A DNA stretch of 52,742 nt from Elusimicrobia bacterium RIFOXYA2_FULL_39_19 (GCA_001800285.1 MGVC01000048.1:1-52742); one strand, 5' to 3'. Positions 43,507-52,702 are shown, numbered from the stretch's first letter. A program made the numbers and translations. The notes: generated by a model not told the origin, from the letters alone.

Positions 43507-44352
43507 TTATTCAAATCCAAGCAGAAACCGGTAAACACACTCCGGCAGGTCGGCGCTATACCCGCCTTCAAGAAGAGCAAATCTGGGCAGGTTAAGCTCT
43601 TTTATCATAGAGGCTATTTTAGTATATGTAAACGTGTCAAGCAGTATATCTGTTAGCGGGTCAGCTTTATAAGTATCAAAACCGGCGGAAACGGCAATTA
43701 TTGCCGGTTTAAAATCCTTGATTTTTATTAACGCTTCTTCAAGTTTTAACAGATAATCTTTTTCCTGGGTGCCTGCAGGCAGTGGGAGATTTATACAATT
43801 TTTTACCGATTCCAGGCCGCTTCCAGGATACAGGGGAGACTGGTGCAAAGAAACAAAAAGGACATCTTCTTTTCCCTGGAAAATACTCTGGGTTCCGTTT
43901 CCATGATGACAGTCAATATCTAAAATTGCAATTTTACCTTTGCCTTCCTTTAATAATGACTTTACAGCTATGGCAATATTATTAAAGTAGCAAAAACCGC
44001 CGAAATGGCTTCTGGTTGCGTGATGTCCCGGAGGCCTGGTAAGACAGAAAGAGACATTTCCTCTCACTGCTTCGTTAGCTGTTAAAAGGGCACCGCCGGC
44101 AGAAAGCAAAGCATAATCATAAATCCGCGGAATGATGGGAATATCTAAATCGGCATAATTGCCTGTTTTTACTTTATCTACCATTAACTTTGTATGTACC
44201 GTTAAAAGATCGGTTTCTGTACAGGGCTTTGGTTCAAGAAAAGAAAAACTTTTGTCTGAAAGATATTCATAAACAAGTTTTACACGTTCCGGAGACTCCG
44301 GGTGAGCATCATGCCTGTATTCCCAGCAGGTTTTTGAGGTAACTATCTTCAT
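43507..44352 (-). CDS. Histone deacetylase-family (acetoin utilization/acetylpolyamine-type) hydrolase
   Basis: The 281-residue zinc hydrolase shows all catalytic features of class II-type deacetylases: RPPGHHA (H110, H111 charge relay), GFCYFNNIAIA, ILDIDCHHGNGTQ (zinc ligands D147 and H149) and SAGFDTYKADPL with the third zinc ligand. Bacteria have no canonical histones, so acetylated small amines or proteins are the likely substrates. It lies between ruvB and queH with short gaps (13 and 2 bases), so it is probably co-transcribed, although no functional link is evident. Confidence 0.93.
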   Translation of the reverse strand: MKIVTSKTCWEYRHDAHPESPERVKLVYEYLSDKSFSFLEPKPCTETDLLTVHTKLMVDKVKTGNYADLDIPIIPRIYDYALLSAGGALLTANEAVRGNVSFCLTRPPGHHATRSHFGGFCYFNNIAIAVKSLLKEGKGKIAILDIDCHHGNGTQSIFQGKEDVLFVSLHQSPLYPGSGLESVKNCINLPLPAGTQEKDYLLKLEEALIKIKDFKPAIIAVSAGFDTYKADPLTDILLDTFTYTKIASMIKELNLPRFALLEGGYSADLPECVYRFLLGFE

Positions 44353-44365
44353 AATATTATTTGGA

Positions 44366-45421
44366 TTATTTCTTCGACGGCGGTGTATCGCCCTGGAATG
44401 GTATTTCGGTCTGTGTCTGAGGTTTTGGTTTTTTTAAGTGCTCATATGCCGCCGCAGTTACTACCCTGCCCCGGGACGTTCTGGCCAATAAACCGGCCTG
44501 TATCAAATAAGGTTCATAGACATCTGTAAGAGTATCCGCTTCTTCAGATACTGCTACAGAAAGCGTATCTATACCTACAGGCCCGCCTGAAAATTTATCA
44601 ATCATGGTACTTAATATTCTTATATCCATAGAGTCAAGCCCCTTGGCATCTACACCCAGGGAAATCATGGCATCTTCAACAATAGGTAGGGTAACATTGC
44701 CGTCTGCGCGCACATCTGCAAAATCACGTATTCTGCGAAGAAGCCTATTGGCTATGCGCGGGGTTCCTCTACATCTTAAAGCAATTTCTACAGCTGATTC
44801 TTCTGTCATATTAACTTTCAATATTTTGCTTGATCTCAGTATTATTGATTTCAGTTCTTCTAAGTTGTAAAAATCCAGATATTCCACAATACCGAACCGG
44901 GCCCTCATGGGTGAGGTAAGAAGTCCGGCGCGGGTGGTAGCTCCTATAAGAGTGAATCTTGGAATATCAAGTTTTATAGTTTTGGCGCTGGGTCCCTGGC
45001 CGATAATTATATCAAGCTTAAAATCTTCCATTACGGGGTACAATGCTTCTTCGACGACATGATTTAAACGGTGGATTTCATCAATAAAAAACACATCACC
45101 TTCAGAAAGACTGGTAAGTATGGCTGCCAAATCGCCTACCCGTTCAAGCACGGGGCCTGTGGTAGAGCGCAGGTTAACGCCAAGTTCATTTGAAATAATA
45201 TGTGCAAGAGTTGTTTTACCAAGACCGGGCGGGGAATAAAACAGGCAATGGTCCAGAGGTTCGTTTCTTTTTTTTGCCGCTTCAATAAACACCTTAAGAT
45301 TTTTTTTAAGTTTCTGCTGGCCTACAAATTCAGTTAAATCCCTAGGCCTAAGGGTTGTCTCTACTTTTTCTTCTTCCGGTGTTACCGTTTTTGCGGTTAA
45401 GTTTTCTTCGTTATTTATCAT
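44366..45421 (-). CDS. ruvB: Holliday junction branch-migration ATPase RuvB
   Basis: RuvB is the AAA+ motor that drives branch migration with RuvA. The 351-residue protein has [12 protein letters not shown], Walker A PPGLGKTT (64-71), Walker [11 protein letters not shown], sensor [12 protein letters not shown], and the winged-helix C-terminus with [12 protein letters not shown] and [11 protein letters not shown]. Its start overlaps ruvA by ATGA. The tail after residue 330 is proline/lysine-rich and probably disordered. Confidence 0.97.
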   Translation of the reverse strand: MINNEENLTAKTVTPEEEKVETTLRPRDLTEFVGQQKLKKNLKVFIEAAKKRNEPLDHCLFYSPPGLGKTTLAHIISNELGVNLRSTTGPVLERVGDLAAILTSLSEGDVFFIDEIHRLNHVVEEALYPVMEDFKLDIIIGQGPSAKTIKLDIPRFTLIGATTRAGLLTSPMRARFGIVEYLDFYNLEELKSIILRSSKILKVNMTEESAVEIALRCRGTPRIANRLLRRIRDFADVRADGNVTLPIVEDAMISLGVDAKGLDSMDIRILSTMIDKFSGGPVGIDTLSVAVSEEADTLTDVYEPYLIQAGLLARTSRGRVVTAAAYEHLKKPKPQTQTEIPFQGDTPPSKK

Positions 45422-46026
45422 TGCAGGTACTTTAATGCCCTTTTTATTAATTCGTTTACAGGTGGCACGTTATCTAAACCGGCCAAAGTTTCGTCTATAG
45501 CCTGCCTGGCCTGGTTTTCACGGTAACCCAGCGAAACAAGCGCCGCTATGGCATCTTCTGAAATGCTTCCTGACATTACAGGCCATTTCTGAGGGCCTTT
45601 AATTTGCAGTTTTGACAACTTATCCTGAAGCAAGGCCACGATTTTTTCCGCTGTGGGTTTTCTGAACCCGAATATGGATATTAAGAGCTTTGTATTTTTT
45701 TCCTGCACTGCCTTTTGGAAATCCGGCAGAGATTTAGTGGCTTTATCCATATAATCCAGCGCCTTTTTTGAACCTGTGTTTTTCAGGCCTTCTTTGAAAA
45801 CAAGGAATATATCTTTTTCTTCCAGCGTATTAAAACCATATAGCGTAATACCTCCGCCGTATAACCCTTGAGTTTCTACAATATACAGTTTTGCCTGTTT
45901 GCCGATTTGAGGCAGTTTTTCATAAGTGGTAGCAGAAATGTTAAGCTCGTAACCGATACCGTTAACTTTCAAAATTACATTTTCTACCGTTTTATGATCT
46001 ATTATTCCTTCAAGAAAAGCTATCAT
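45418..46026 (-). CDS. ruvA: Holliday junction branch-migration protein RuvA
   Basis: RuvA binds four-way junctions as a tetramer and loads RuvB. The open frame reaches 46062, but the family begins with MIAFLEG, which is the ATG at 46024-46026; this overlaps the ruvC stop by ATGA like the other junctions of this operon, giving 202 residues. [11 protein letters not shown] belongs to the OB-fold, and the C-terminal domain ([20 protein letters not shown]) binds RuvB. The helix-hairpin-helix region (about 70-130) is more diverged than usual ([12 protein letters not shown]). Confidence 0.95.
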   Translation of the reverse strand: MIAFLEGIIDHKTVENVILKVNGIGYELNISATTYEKLPQIGKQAKLYIVETQGLYGGGITLYGFNTLEEKDIFLVFKEGLKNTGSKKALDYMDKATKSLPDFQKAVQEKNTKLLISIFGFRKPTAEKIVALLQDKLSKLQIKGPQKWPVMSGSISEDAIAALVSLGYRENQARQAIDETLAGLDNVPPVNELIKRALKYLQ

Positions 46027-46511
46027 AGTTTTAGGTTTAGCGATGCCGAATTCAAATGGCAAAGGCCTACTGCCATGGCATCCGCAATATCATCCGGAGT
46101 AGGGATTTCCTTAAGTTTTAAAAGTATTTTTACCATACGCTGAATCTGCTGTTTGTCTGCCGCGCCGTAACCGGTAACGGACATTTTTACCAGTTTCGGG
46201 TTATATTCCCTGATAGGCAGGTTGTTTCTGGCAGCAACTAACACTATTACACCCCGCGCCTGGCTTGTTGCAAGAACCGACTTGTTATTCATGAACAGAT
46301 ACTGTTTTTCCAGGCTTACTACGTGAGGTTTATATTTATTGATTATTTCTTCAAGAGTTGAGTAAAGGGCAGTCAGTCTTTGGGGTAATTCTGTTGTAGC
46401 TTTTGTTTCTATACAGCCGAAATCAATTATTTTATTATCTTTTCTGGCATTCTGTTCTATTACAGCCCAGCCGCATCTGGCTAGGCCGGGGTCAATGCCT
46501 AAAACTATCAT
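46023..46511 (-). CDS. ruvC: Holliday junction endonuclease RuvC
   Basis: RuvC cuts Holliday junctions. The 162-residue protein has the RNase H-like fold with catalytic D7 in GIDPGLARCGW, the glutamate in VSLEKQYLFMNNKS, and the paired aspartates in TPDDIADAMAVGLCH. ARGVIVLVAARNNLPIREYNP and KMSVTGYGAADKQQI are typical. It is joined by ATGA overlaps to yebC and ruvA, the common yebC-ruvCAB order. Confidence 0.97.
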   Translation of the reverse strand: MIVLGIDPGLARCGWAVIEQNARKDNKIIDFGCIETKATTELPQRLTALYSTLEEIINKYKPHVVSLEKQYLFMNNKSVLATSQARGVIVLVAARNNLPIREYNPKLVKMSVTGYGAADKQQIQRMVKILLKLKEIPTPDDIADAMAVGLCHLNSASLNLKL

Positions 46512-47263
46512 ACACCCGCTTTCTCCAGGATTTCTTTGGGTATGTCAAAGTTTGCATATACGTGGTTTATATCATCGCTGTCTTCCAGCTCATTCATTAG
46601 GGCAATCATCTGTTCTGCTTCTTTGCCGGTAAGCTTTATATAGGTTTTAGGAAGCATGGTAACTTCTGCATCTACAATAGGAATGCCTTTTTTTTCAATT
46701 TCCTGCTTTATTTTTTCAAAAGTATCCGGCGTAGTTACTATTTCATAAGAGTCCTCATCATCGCTCTGGAAATCTTCTGCGCCAAGTTCCAATGAAAGGC
46801 TCATTAACTCATCTTCGTTTGAATATTTGGCTTTTTCTATGGTTATGCTTCCCTTTTGGGTAAACATCCAGTTTACACAGCCGTTTTCTCCAAGGTTTCC
46901 GCCGTGATTGGAAAACATTTTCCTTATTTCACTGGTAATCCTGTTTTTATTATCAGTAGTTGCTTCCATCATTACCGCAACTCCCGCCGGCCCGTAACCT
47001 TCATATACAATTTCTTCATAAGTTACACCTGGAAGTTCACCTGTGCCCCTCTGAATGGCTTTCTTTATATTATCCTGAGGCATGTTTGCTTCTTTTGCCT
47101 GGTCCATGGCTTTGCGTAAACGGGCATTATTATCTATGTTTCCACCGCCATTTTTTGCGGCTACAGTGATTTCTCTGATTATTTTTGTAAAAATCTTTCC
47201 GCGCTTGGCGTCAATTGCTCCCTTTTTATGTTTTATACCAGCCCACTTTGAATGTCCTGACAT
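46508..47263 (-). CDS. yebC: YebC/PmpR-family protein
   Basis: The 251-residue protein begins with SGHSKWAGIKHKKGAIDAKRGK, followed by ITVAAKNGGG and the GYGPAGVAVMMEATTDNKNRI segment, all diagnostic of YebC. Family members bind DNA as regulators, and some aid ribosomes stalled at polyproline stretches. A strong GGAGGT site (47271-47276) lies seven bases before the start, and a promoter lies just upstream, so it is the first gene of the long minus-strand run. Confidence 0.96.
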   Translation of the reverse strand: MSGHSKWAGIKHKKGAIDAKRGKIFTKIIREITVAAKNGGGNIDNNARLRKAMDQAKEANMPQDNIKKAIQRGTGELPGVTYEEIVYEGYGPAGVAVMMEATTDNKNRITSEIRKMFSNHGGNLGENGCVNWMFTQKGSITIEKAKYSNEDELMSLSLELGAEDFQSDDEDSYEIVTTPDTFEKIKQEIEKKGIPIVDAEVTMLPKTYIKLTGKEAEQMIALMNELEDSDDINHVYANFDIPKEILEKAGV

Positions 47264-47300
47264 CTTAAATACCTCCGAACTATTAATAATTTAGTTTCTA

Positions 47301-47329
47301 ATTCTATAAAATATGCGGCTTAAAGTCAA
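47301..47329 (-). promoter_or_regulatory. Promoter of the yebC-ruvCAB run
   Basis: Read on the minus strand, TTGACT (47329-47324) and TAGAAT (47306-47301) are 17 bases apart. Transcription should start near 47294, about 30 bases before the yebC ATG, leaving room for the GGAGGT site. Confidence 0.7.
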
Positions 47330-47339
47330 AAAAAGCAGA

Positions 47340-49769
47340 TTATCTCAATGCGTTAAGCCGTTCCTGCGCCATCTGGTTTTTTGGGTCCAATTCCAGCACT
47401 TTTTCAAATGCTTCCATAGCGCCGGCCCTGTCATTTTTCTGCATGTAGGCAAGACCTAAATTCAGCCAGGCGGGCAAGTTGTTAGTGCTCAAATTAATCA
47501 CTTCTCTGTAATGATTTATTGCAAGGTCTATGTTACCCAAGGTAAAATTTGCGTTAGCATAATAAAAATGTGCCTTATAGCTGCCGGGGAAAATTTCTAC
47601 CAGCTTTTTGCTTAACCTCTGCACTTCAGGCCAGTTTTTAGCTTCAATATTTTTTTCTGCTTGTTTAAGAATATTATCGTATTCAAGTATCGGATCATAC
47701 TTCATGCCCGCTTTATCCAGGGCAATCTGCAGGTTATGTTTAGCCATCTGAAAATCAGGGTTTAGCTCAACAGCTTTCCTGTAAGCTTCAACTGCTTTTT
47801 TGTGTTCATTTTTCTTTGTATAAGCAAAACCCAAATTATTCCAGAAATCCATGTTTTGAGGGAAAAATATTGCAGCACGTTCAAATAATGCTATGGCATC
47901 ATCATTATATTTGTCAATATTATTAAGGAATACGTTTCCTAAAGCAAAATATGATTCCTGTGAAATCGGATTTATATAAAGTGACTGCGTATAGTTTTGC
48001 ATAGCTTTCTGCATATCGCCCTGTTGCGTATAAACTGTTGCCAGGTTAAAATGTATTTCATCATAACCGCAGTTGGCTCCCAGCGCATTATAATACGACC
48101 AGATTGCTTTATTTTTATCTCCGACACGGGCATAACAGTTACCCAGTTCATATTCACTGTTTACTTCGCTGTTGTTTTCATGAGCTTTTTCTAAATAGGG
48201 AATTGAACCTGCCACATCGCCTTTTTTAGAATATTTAAAACCTTCAAAATAATTTATTTCGCCTGCAAAAAAACCAAACCACTTAATTATAAAAAATATG
48301 AAAACCACTATAACAAGAGCAAAAATTCCTTTAAAAAAACCGTTAACTTTATAGGTTTCAATTTTTTTTGAATCATCAAGCCCGGAGATTAATCCCATAT
48401 TAAACCAGAAAAGAAAGGCCGGCACACAAAACTGGGTAGAAACATTTCCGAATATATTATCAATAAACATGCCTGAGGTACCGCCTACCAGGGCAAGGAC
48501 TATAAGTTTTTTTTCTTCATTAACCGGACTTTGGTAAAGTTTGATACCGTAAGTAATAACCGAAACCAGGAACCACAGGTATAAAGCCAGCCCTACGGAA
48601 CCTATCTGGGACCAGTATTCAAGTATTTCATTATGGGCATTATTAGCGTGAGTCCTGAAGCCTCTGTAAAGCTCGTTAAATAGACTCTTACCCTGATAGA
48701 AAGGATAGAATAATTCAAACAAACCCCAGCCTTTGCCAAACACCGGGTCATCTTTCACCATACCCCAGGCGCTAGACCATATCATAATGCGCTGATGCAT
48801 GGGCCCGTATGACATTTTTGATACATTCTTGATTTCTGTAATTCTTGAGATGGGTGTTGACCCGCCTGAACTCCTGGGCCAGAAAAGGAAAGTAAGGCCG
48901 ACAAAACAAACAAGTGCTATTATCCATTTCTTTTCTCTGATAAAAATAGATTTATTTTTTTGATTCTTGTAATCTTTATAAAGGAAAAACAACATTACGG
49001 AAATGACAGTTAACAAACCCATCCATGAAGACCTGGTCATGGTGGCAACTATTGAACAGAAATACATTTCCAACGTTATTAAATAAAAGAATTTTTTAGT
49101 GGAAGAAATCTGGCTTAAATAACCCGCTAAAATAAGGGGAAAAAGCATAACCAGATATGAGGACATGAAGTTCGGGTTGCCGAAGGTAGAAACAGGTCTG
49201 CCGCCAAACGGGTTAAGAGCTTTCGGCCAGATTGGCTCCATGCCAAGATACTGCAGAATAGCGTAAAAAGAAGCTACGAAACCTACAAAATATAGTATTT
49301 TAACTACTGCATTAAAGAATTTTGCGCGGTCCTGCCTTTCAAATATTACTGGAATAAGCAAAGCAGCTATATAATAGGAAAGCAGAATATTTACAACCGT
49401 AAATATCAGTTTCTTAAAACCTTCAGAATAGATGCTTGAATAGAGATAGTTTTTATTAAAACCGGCAAGTTTAATTCCATCTTCAATAATTCCATGGACG
49501 AGATACGGCTGTCTTGAAAACAGTGCAACAAACCACGTTAATACCGCAAAAGATGTAAATAATAATAACTGCATATCTACAGGGCTTTTTACAATTTTAA
49601 TAGACCCTTTTTTTATGCTATCGCATAAAAACACTATCCATATAATCAGAATAATCACGTTAAGCAGAAAAATCTGAAAGTAGTACGGGTTTCTTGTAAG
49701 GTCGGTAAAAAATATAATAGGTGGAAAAATTAAAAGGAAATATATCGCATACTTATAGAATTTTGTCAT
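47340..49769 (-). CDS. O-antigen ligase/TPR fusion protein 1
   Basis: The 809-residue protein has about 12 membrane helices in its first 490 residues, with Wzy/WaaL-type motifs: MTRSSWMG (near 243), VFGKGWGLFE, and NAHNEILEYWSQIG (near 376) with the conserved histidine. From about residue 505 come several TPR repeats, such as the ALFERAAIFFPQNMDFWNNL and AVEAYRKAVELNPDF units. Such fusions in other diderms ligate or polymerise glycans on lipid carriers, and the TPR part probably binds partner proteins or the substrate chain. It follows a paralogue six bases upstream. Substrate is unknown; one link is the polysaccharide locus at 154-21321. Confidence 0.85.
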   Translation of the reverse strand: MTKFYKYAIYFLLIFPPIIFFTDLTRNPYYFQIFLLNVIILIIWIVFLCDSIKKGSIKIVKSPVDMQLLLFTSFAVLTWFVALFSRQPYLVHGIIEDGIKLAGFNKNYLYSSIYSEGFKKLIFTVVNILLSYYIAALLIPVIFERQDRAKFFNAVVKILYFVGFVASFYAILQYLGMEPIWPKALNPFGGRPVSTFGNPNFMSSYLVMLFPLILAGYLSQISSTKKFFYLITLEMYFCSIVATMTRSSWMGLLTVISVMLFFLYKDYKNQKNKSIFIREKKWIIALVCFVGLTFLFWPRSSGGSTPISRITEIKNVSKMSYGPMHQRIMIWSSAWGMVKDDPVFGKGWGLFELFYPFYQGKSLFNELYRGFRTHANNAHNEILEYWSQIGSVGLALYLWFLVSVITYGIKLYQSPVNEEKKLIVLALVGGTSGMFIDNIFGNVSTQFCVPAFLFWFNMGLISGLDDSKKIETYKVNGFFKGIFALVIVVFIFFIIKWFGFFAGEINYFEGFKYSKKGDVAGSIPYLEKAHENNSEVNSEYELGNCYARVGDKNKAIWSYYNALGANCGYDEIHFNLATVYTQQGDMQKAMQNYTQSLYINPISQESYFALGNVFLNNIDKYNDDAIALFERAAIFFPQNMDFWNNLGFAYTKKNEHKKAVEAYRKAVELNPDFQMAKHNLQIALDKAGMKYDPILEYDNILKQAEKNIEAKNWPEVQRLSKKLVEIFPGSYKAHFYYANANFTLGNIDLAINHYREVINLSTNNLPAWLNLGLAYMQKNDRAGAMEAFEKVLELDPKNQMAQERLNALR

Positions 49770-49775
49770 AGAAGG

Positions 49776-52223
49776 TTACTTAGAGGTGCCCATCATCTTC
49801 TGCAAGTCAGGATCCTGTGGGTTTACTTCATGAATTCTCTGAAGTAATTTGGGAACTTCCTGTGTGCGGCCGGTTTTATTTAAAACAATAATGTAGTTCT
49901 TCATTGCGGACACGTTTGTATCGCTAAGTTGTATGGCTTTCTGGTAATACTCTCCGGATTTCTTTAAATCACCAGCCATATACCTCAGGTTACCAAGGTT
50001 CGTGTAGGTTTCACTATACTCATAATCTCTTCTCTTGCCCCAGTCTTCCCAGTAAAAACAGTGATATATTCCTTTATGTATTTCACAACTGGCAGGAACA
50101 CTTTCTGCCGGCCTGCCTAATTGCTGAGAAACCCATTCTTTTTCATCATTGCCTTTTTTTGCCAATGCATCTTTTGTATATAAATGTCTGTAATAGGTTT
50201 CTTCAGCTTTTAGGGGTTCATTTAACTGCATGTAAACATATGCCAACCTGTAGTAATTCTGCGCAAATATCGGATCTATCATGTGGTACATCTCGAATCT
50301 TCTGACTGCCTCGTGCCAATAATATTTTGCCTTTTCCATATCTCCGCGGGACCTGTAAGTTTCGCCTAGTTTAAGATAAAGCAGTCCGGCCTGATGGTGC
50401 GACTGAACATAATTTGGAGCCAGAGTCCACACATCCTGATACTTGCTTAGGGACCTTTCCGGGTCCACTCTTCCTTTATTTAGTATATCAATACCAGTCC
50501 AGGATTTATCTGTTTCATGGTCACCCCATTCCGGGTGGGACTGACGGTCAAGGGTCCAGCGGTCATTAAACACATTTCCCATAAAGTAATGGGCCATAAT
50601 AAATCCGTAATTTTTCTGGGCAACAATGTTATAATTACTTAATGCATCTGACCATTGTCCCTGTTTAGAATGGAATATTGCAATGTTATGATGTACGTCA
50701 CCTATAAAATATCCTCTGAACACACCGTCAAAAGGCACTTTAACGCCAAAAAGTGTAAATCCGGTAATGCCTACTATTGATAAAATAATTGCAAGGGCAC
50801 CGGTTAAATAATCCATAACAAGTAAAATGACTACCTGTATGGCTCTTCTAAGCGCTTTTGGGATGGGGTTTACATTTAAAGCTTTTTGCGGGGTTTGTGA
50901 TGGGAACGGATTATGGATACTAAGCATATTTATTAAGCCAACAAGCAGCCACAAAAAAATACCTGATGATACAAACCTTAAAGAAACACAAACTAAATTA
51001 TGGGAAAGCATACCTATAAATGCTGATAAAAAACCCAGCATATAGTAAGCTCTTGGATCAATAATAAACTTCTTTTCCTTAACTTTACTTCCGGGAGGCG
51101 GCATTTCCATTTCTGAAAATGTTTTCAAGTTTCTGTACCCGGTAGCTATACACATAGCCAGTACCCAGATAAATATGGCAAAACCTACCAGGCCTTCGTC
51201 ATACCAGACTTCTAAGTATTCATTTTCCGGATGATCAGATTCGGTATTGTGTTTTGCTTCAATGAAAAATATCTGCGGCCTGCGGAATGCAGGATAAGTA
51301 ACATAAAATGTTCCTATACCGGTACCAAGTATAGGATGAGTATTTATCATTTCCCAGCAGGACATCCATGTATACACCCTGAATTTTACGGAATCTGTCC
51401 TTCTATTTACCTGGTCCGTTACAGCATACGCACAGACTAAAAGCACGCTGATAACGATTATAGATACTATTTTTCTTATGTTTTTTCTCTGGAAGTGCGC
51501 GAAAAACAGAGCGTAGAAGATACAAAATGTTATAAACCCGGTAGTAAAACCTATCCAGGCGCCTTTTGAAGAAGTTGCTATTGCATTAAATGCAGTCATT
51601 AGGAATAAAACAAGGAAAAAAACCTGTCTTGTTTTAAAAAACATTGCCAGAGATATCGGCCCTAAAACCACAAGAAAATCACCGTAAAAATTCGGGTTTC
51701 CAAAGGTAGAAAATACTCTGGTGCCAAATGCGCCGCGCCATATAAACGGGTCTAACCCCTTATTTTCCATACCCCCTGGGAAAAACCTTGTATCAAGATA
51801 CTGTACAATTCCATAAAAAGTTGCTACAAAACAGGCAAAAAACAGCCAGCCAAAAAGCTTTTTGAGTTTTTCTTCAGAATTAAATTCTTTCATTACAAGA
51901 AGAGCAATTCCAAAATAAATCATTTTTCTAATTAATTCCATCTCGCTGGCGTATTTAAGGGGAGACCTGAGGTGTGAAACCACATTTGAAAGTATTACAA
52001 GCAGAATGGGAAGCAGAACTACCAGGTATTTTTTGAAATATTCGGAATCATATTCTTCAAGCAATTTGATAATCCATAAAGCAAGCAGTATGGCGCCGCC
52101 GATATGAATTAGGGTTATTTTAATCTGGCATGAATCATAGGTACGAAGATAGAAAGCTATTGAAACAGTGAAGTAGAGTATGGGAAGGAAATGTTTTATT
52201 ATCTTTTCTAATGTTTTAACCAT
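49776..52223 (-). CDS. O-antigen ligase/TPR fusion protein 2
   Basis: The open frame extends to 52262, but that start lies inside tRNA-Thr (52238-52309), so the ATG at 52221-52223 is chosen, giving 815 residues beginning MVKTLEKII. The N-terminal ~500 residues are polytopic with O-antigen ligase motifs: SSKGAWIG, HPILGTGIGTFYVTYP, and HPENEYLEVWYDEG (near 330) carrying the conserved histidine. TPR repeats follow from about 510, including YRLAYVYMQLNEPLKAEETY and the final TNLGNLRYMAGDLKKSGEYY unit. It shares architecture with its neighbour at 47340 but is clearly diverged, so the pair looks like an old duplication. It starts 14 bases after the tRNA end and may share its transcript. Confidence 0.85.
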   Translation of the reverse strand: MVKTLEKIIKHFLPILYFTVSIAFYLRTYDSCQIKITLIHIGGAILLALWIIKLLEEYDSEYFKKYLVVLLPILLVILSNVVSHLRSPLKYASEMELIRKMIYFGIALLVMKEFNSEEKLKKLFGWLFFACFVATFYGIVQYLDTRFFPGGMENKGLDPFIWRGAFGTRVFSTFGNPNFYGDFLVVLGPISLAMFFKTRQVFFLVLFLMTAFNAIATSSKGAWIGFTTGFITFCIFYALFFAHFQRKNIRKIVSIIVISVLLVCAYAVTDQVNRRTDSVKFRVYTWMSCWEMINTHPILGTGIGTFYVTYPAFRRPQIFFIEAKHNTESDHPENEYLEVWYDEGLVGFAIFIWVLAMCIATGYRNLKTFSEMEMPPPGSKVKEKKFIIDPRAYYMLGFLSAFIGMLSHNLVCVSLRFVSSGIFLWLLVGLINMLSIHNPFPSQTPQKALNVNPIPKALRRAIQVVILLVMDYLTGALAIILSIVGITGFTLFGVKVPFDGVFRGYFIGDVHHNIAIFHSKQGQWSDALSNYNIVAQKNYGFIMAHYFMGNVFNDRWTLDRQSHPEWGDHETDKSWTGIDILNKGRVDPERSLSKYQDVWTLAPNYVQSHHQAGLLYLKLGETYRSRGDMEKAKYYWHEAVRRFEMYHMIDPIFAQNYYRLAYVYMQLNEPLKAEETYYRHLYTKDALAKKGNDEKEWVSQQLGRPAESVPASCEIHKGIYHCFYWEDWGKRRDYEYSETYTNLGNLRYMAGDLKKSGEYYQKAIQLSDTNVSAMKNYIIVLNKTGRTQEVPKLLQRIHEVNPQDPDLQKMMGTSK

Positions 52224-52237
52224 AATAACCAAGTAAC

Positions 52238-52309
52238 AGCCGGGGATGGGAGTTGAACCCACGGCCTACGGTTTACGAAACCGTTGCTCTGCCACTGAGC
52301 TACCCCGGC
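52238..52309 (-). tRNA. tRNA-Thr (anticodon CGT)
   Basis: On the minus strand acceptor GCCGGGG pairs with CCCCGGC, the D arm is GCTCAGTGGCAGAGC, the anticodon stem ACGGT/ACCGT holds loop TTCGTAA (anticodon CGT), and the T arm is GTGGG-TTCAACT-CCCAT. The discriminator is T and CCA is not encoded. It reads ACG. Confidence 0.94.
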
Positions 52310-52333
52310 AGAAACCAGAAAATAAAAACAAAA

Positions 52334-52405
52334 TGCCGCGGAAGAGAATCGAACTCCCGACGCCAGGTTTTTCAGACCTGCGCTCTACCACTGAGCTACC
52401 GCGGC
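52334..52405 (-). tRNA. tRNA-Phe (anticodon GAA)
   Basis: Acceptor GCCGCGG pairs with CCGCGGC, D arm GCTCAGTGGTAGAGC, anticodon stem CAGGT/ACCTG with loop CTGAAAA (anticodon GAA), T arm GGGAG-TTCGATT-CTCTT with two G-T pairs, discriminator A. CCA is not encoded. It lies 24 bases before tRNA-Thr, so the two are probably one transcript. Confidence 0.93.
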
Positions 52406-52432
52406 ATTTCATTTACCTAAATTTCAATGTGT

Positions 52433-52461
52433 ATTATATATTAATTATTTTTGATTGGCAA
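52433..52461 (-). promoter_or_regulatory. Promoter of the tRNA-Phe/tRNA-Thr unit
   Basis: On the minus strand TTGCCA (52461-52456), inside the last codons of the ytxH-like gene, and a perfect TATAAT (52438-52433) are 17 bases apart. The start should be near 52426, about 20 bases before tRNA-Phe. It may also drive the O-antigen ligase genes downstream. Confidence 0.65.
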
Positions 52462-52677
52462 AATTTTTTCTTTTGCTTTTGCAATAAAACCTTCGGCTTT
52501 TTCTTTACCTTCATCTATCCAGTCCTGGGTTTTATCTTCCATATCTTCCATCAAGGTCTTTATTTTCTGTCTCGTTTCTTTTCCTGATTTCGGGGCAAAA
52601 AGTATACCCATTGTTGCGCCGATTGCTGCTCCGAGTAAAAAAACAAGAACCGTTTCTGCGGAACTTTTTTCTGACAT
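52441..52677 (-). CDS. YtxH domain-containing small membrane protein
   Basis: The 78-residue protein has one glycine-rich membrane helix (VLVFLLGAAIGATMGILFAP) ending in APKSGKETRQKI, the YtxH signature, then a charged, probably helical tail (residues 37-78). Relatives are general-stress or membrane-associated proteins of unclear role. A strong GAGGAGG site lies just before the ATG. An 11-bp palindrome lies further upstream at 52703-52727. Confidence 0.88.
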   Translation of the reverse strand: MSEKSSAETVLVFLLGAAIGATMGILFAPKSGKETRQKIKTLMEDMEDKTQDWIDEGKEKAEGFIAKAKEKILPIKNN

Positions 52678-52702
52678 ATCAGCCTCCTCTATCTCTTTTT
52701 CG

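Noticed and set aside
46027-46062. The longer start of ruvA
   Set aside because: The family begins with MIAFLEG at 46026, which also gives the ATGA overlap seen at every other junction of this operon.
52224-52262. The longer start of the O-antigen ligase/TPR gene
   Set aside because: The extra 13 codons lie largely within tRNA-Thr; the ATG at 52223 fits the family start better.
52246-52587. A 113-residue plus-strand open frame
   Set aside because: It crosses two minus-strand tRNAs and most of the YtxH gene.
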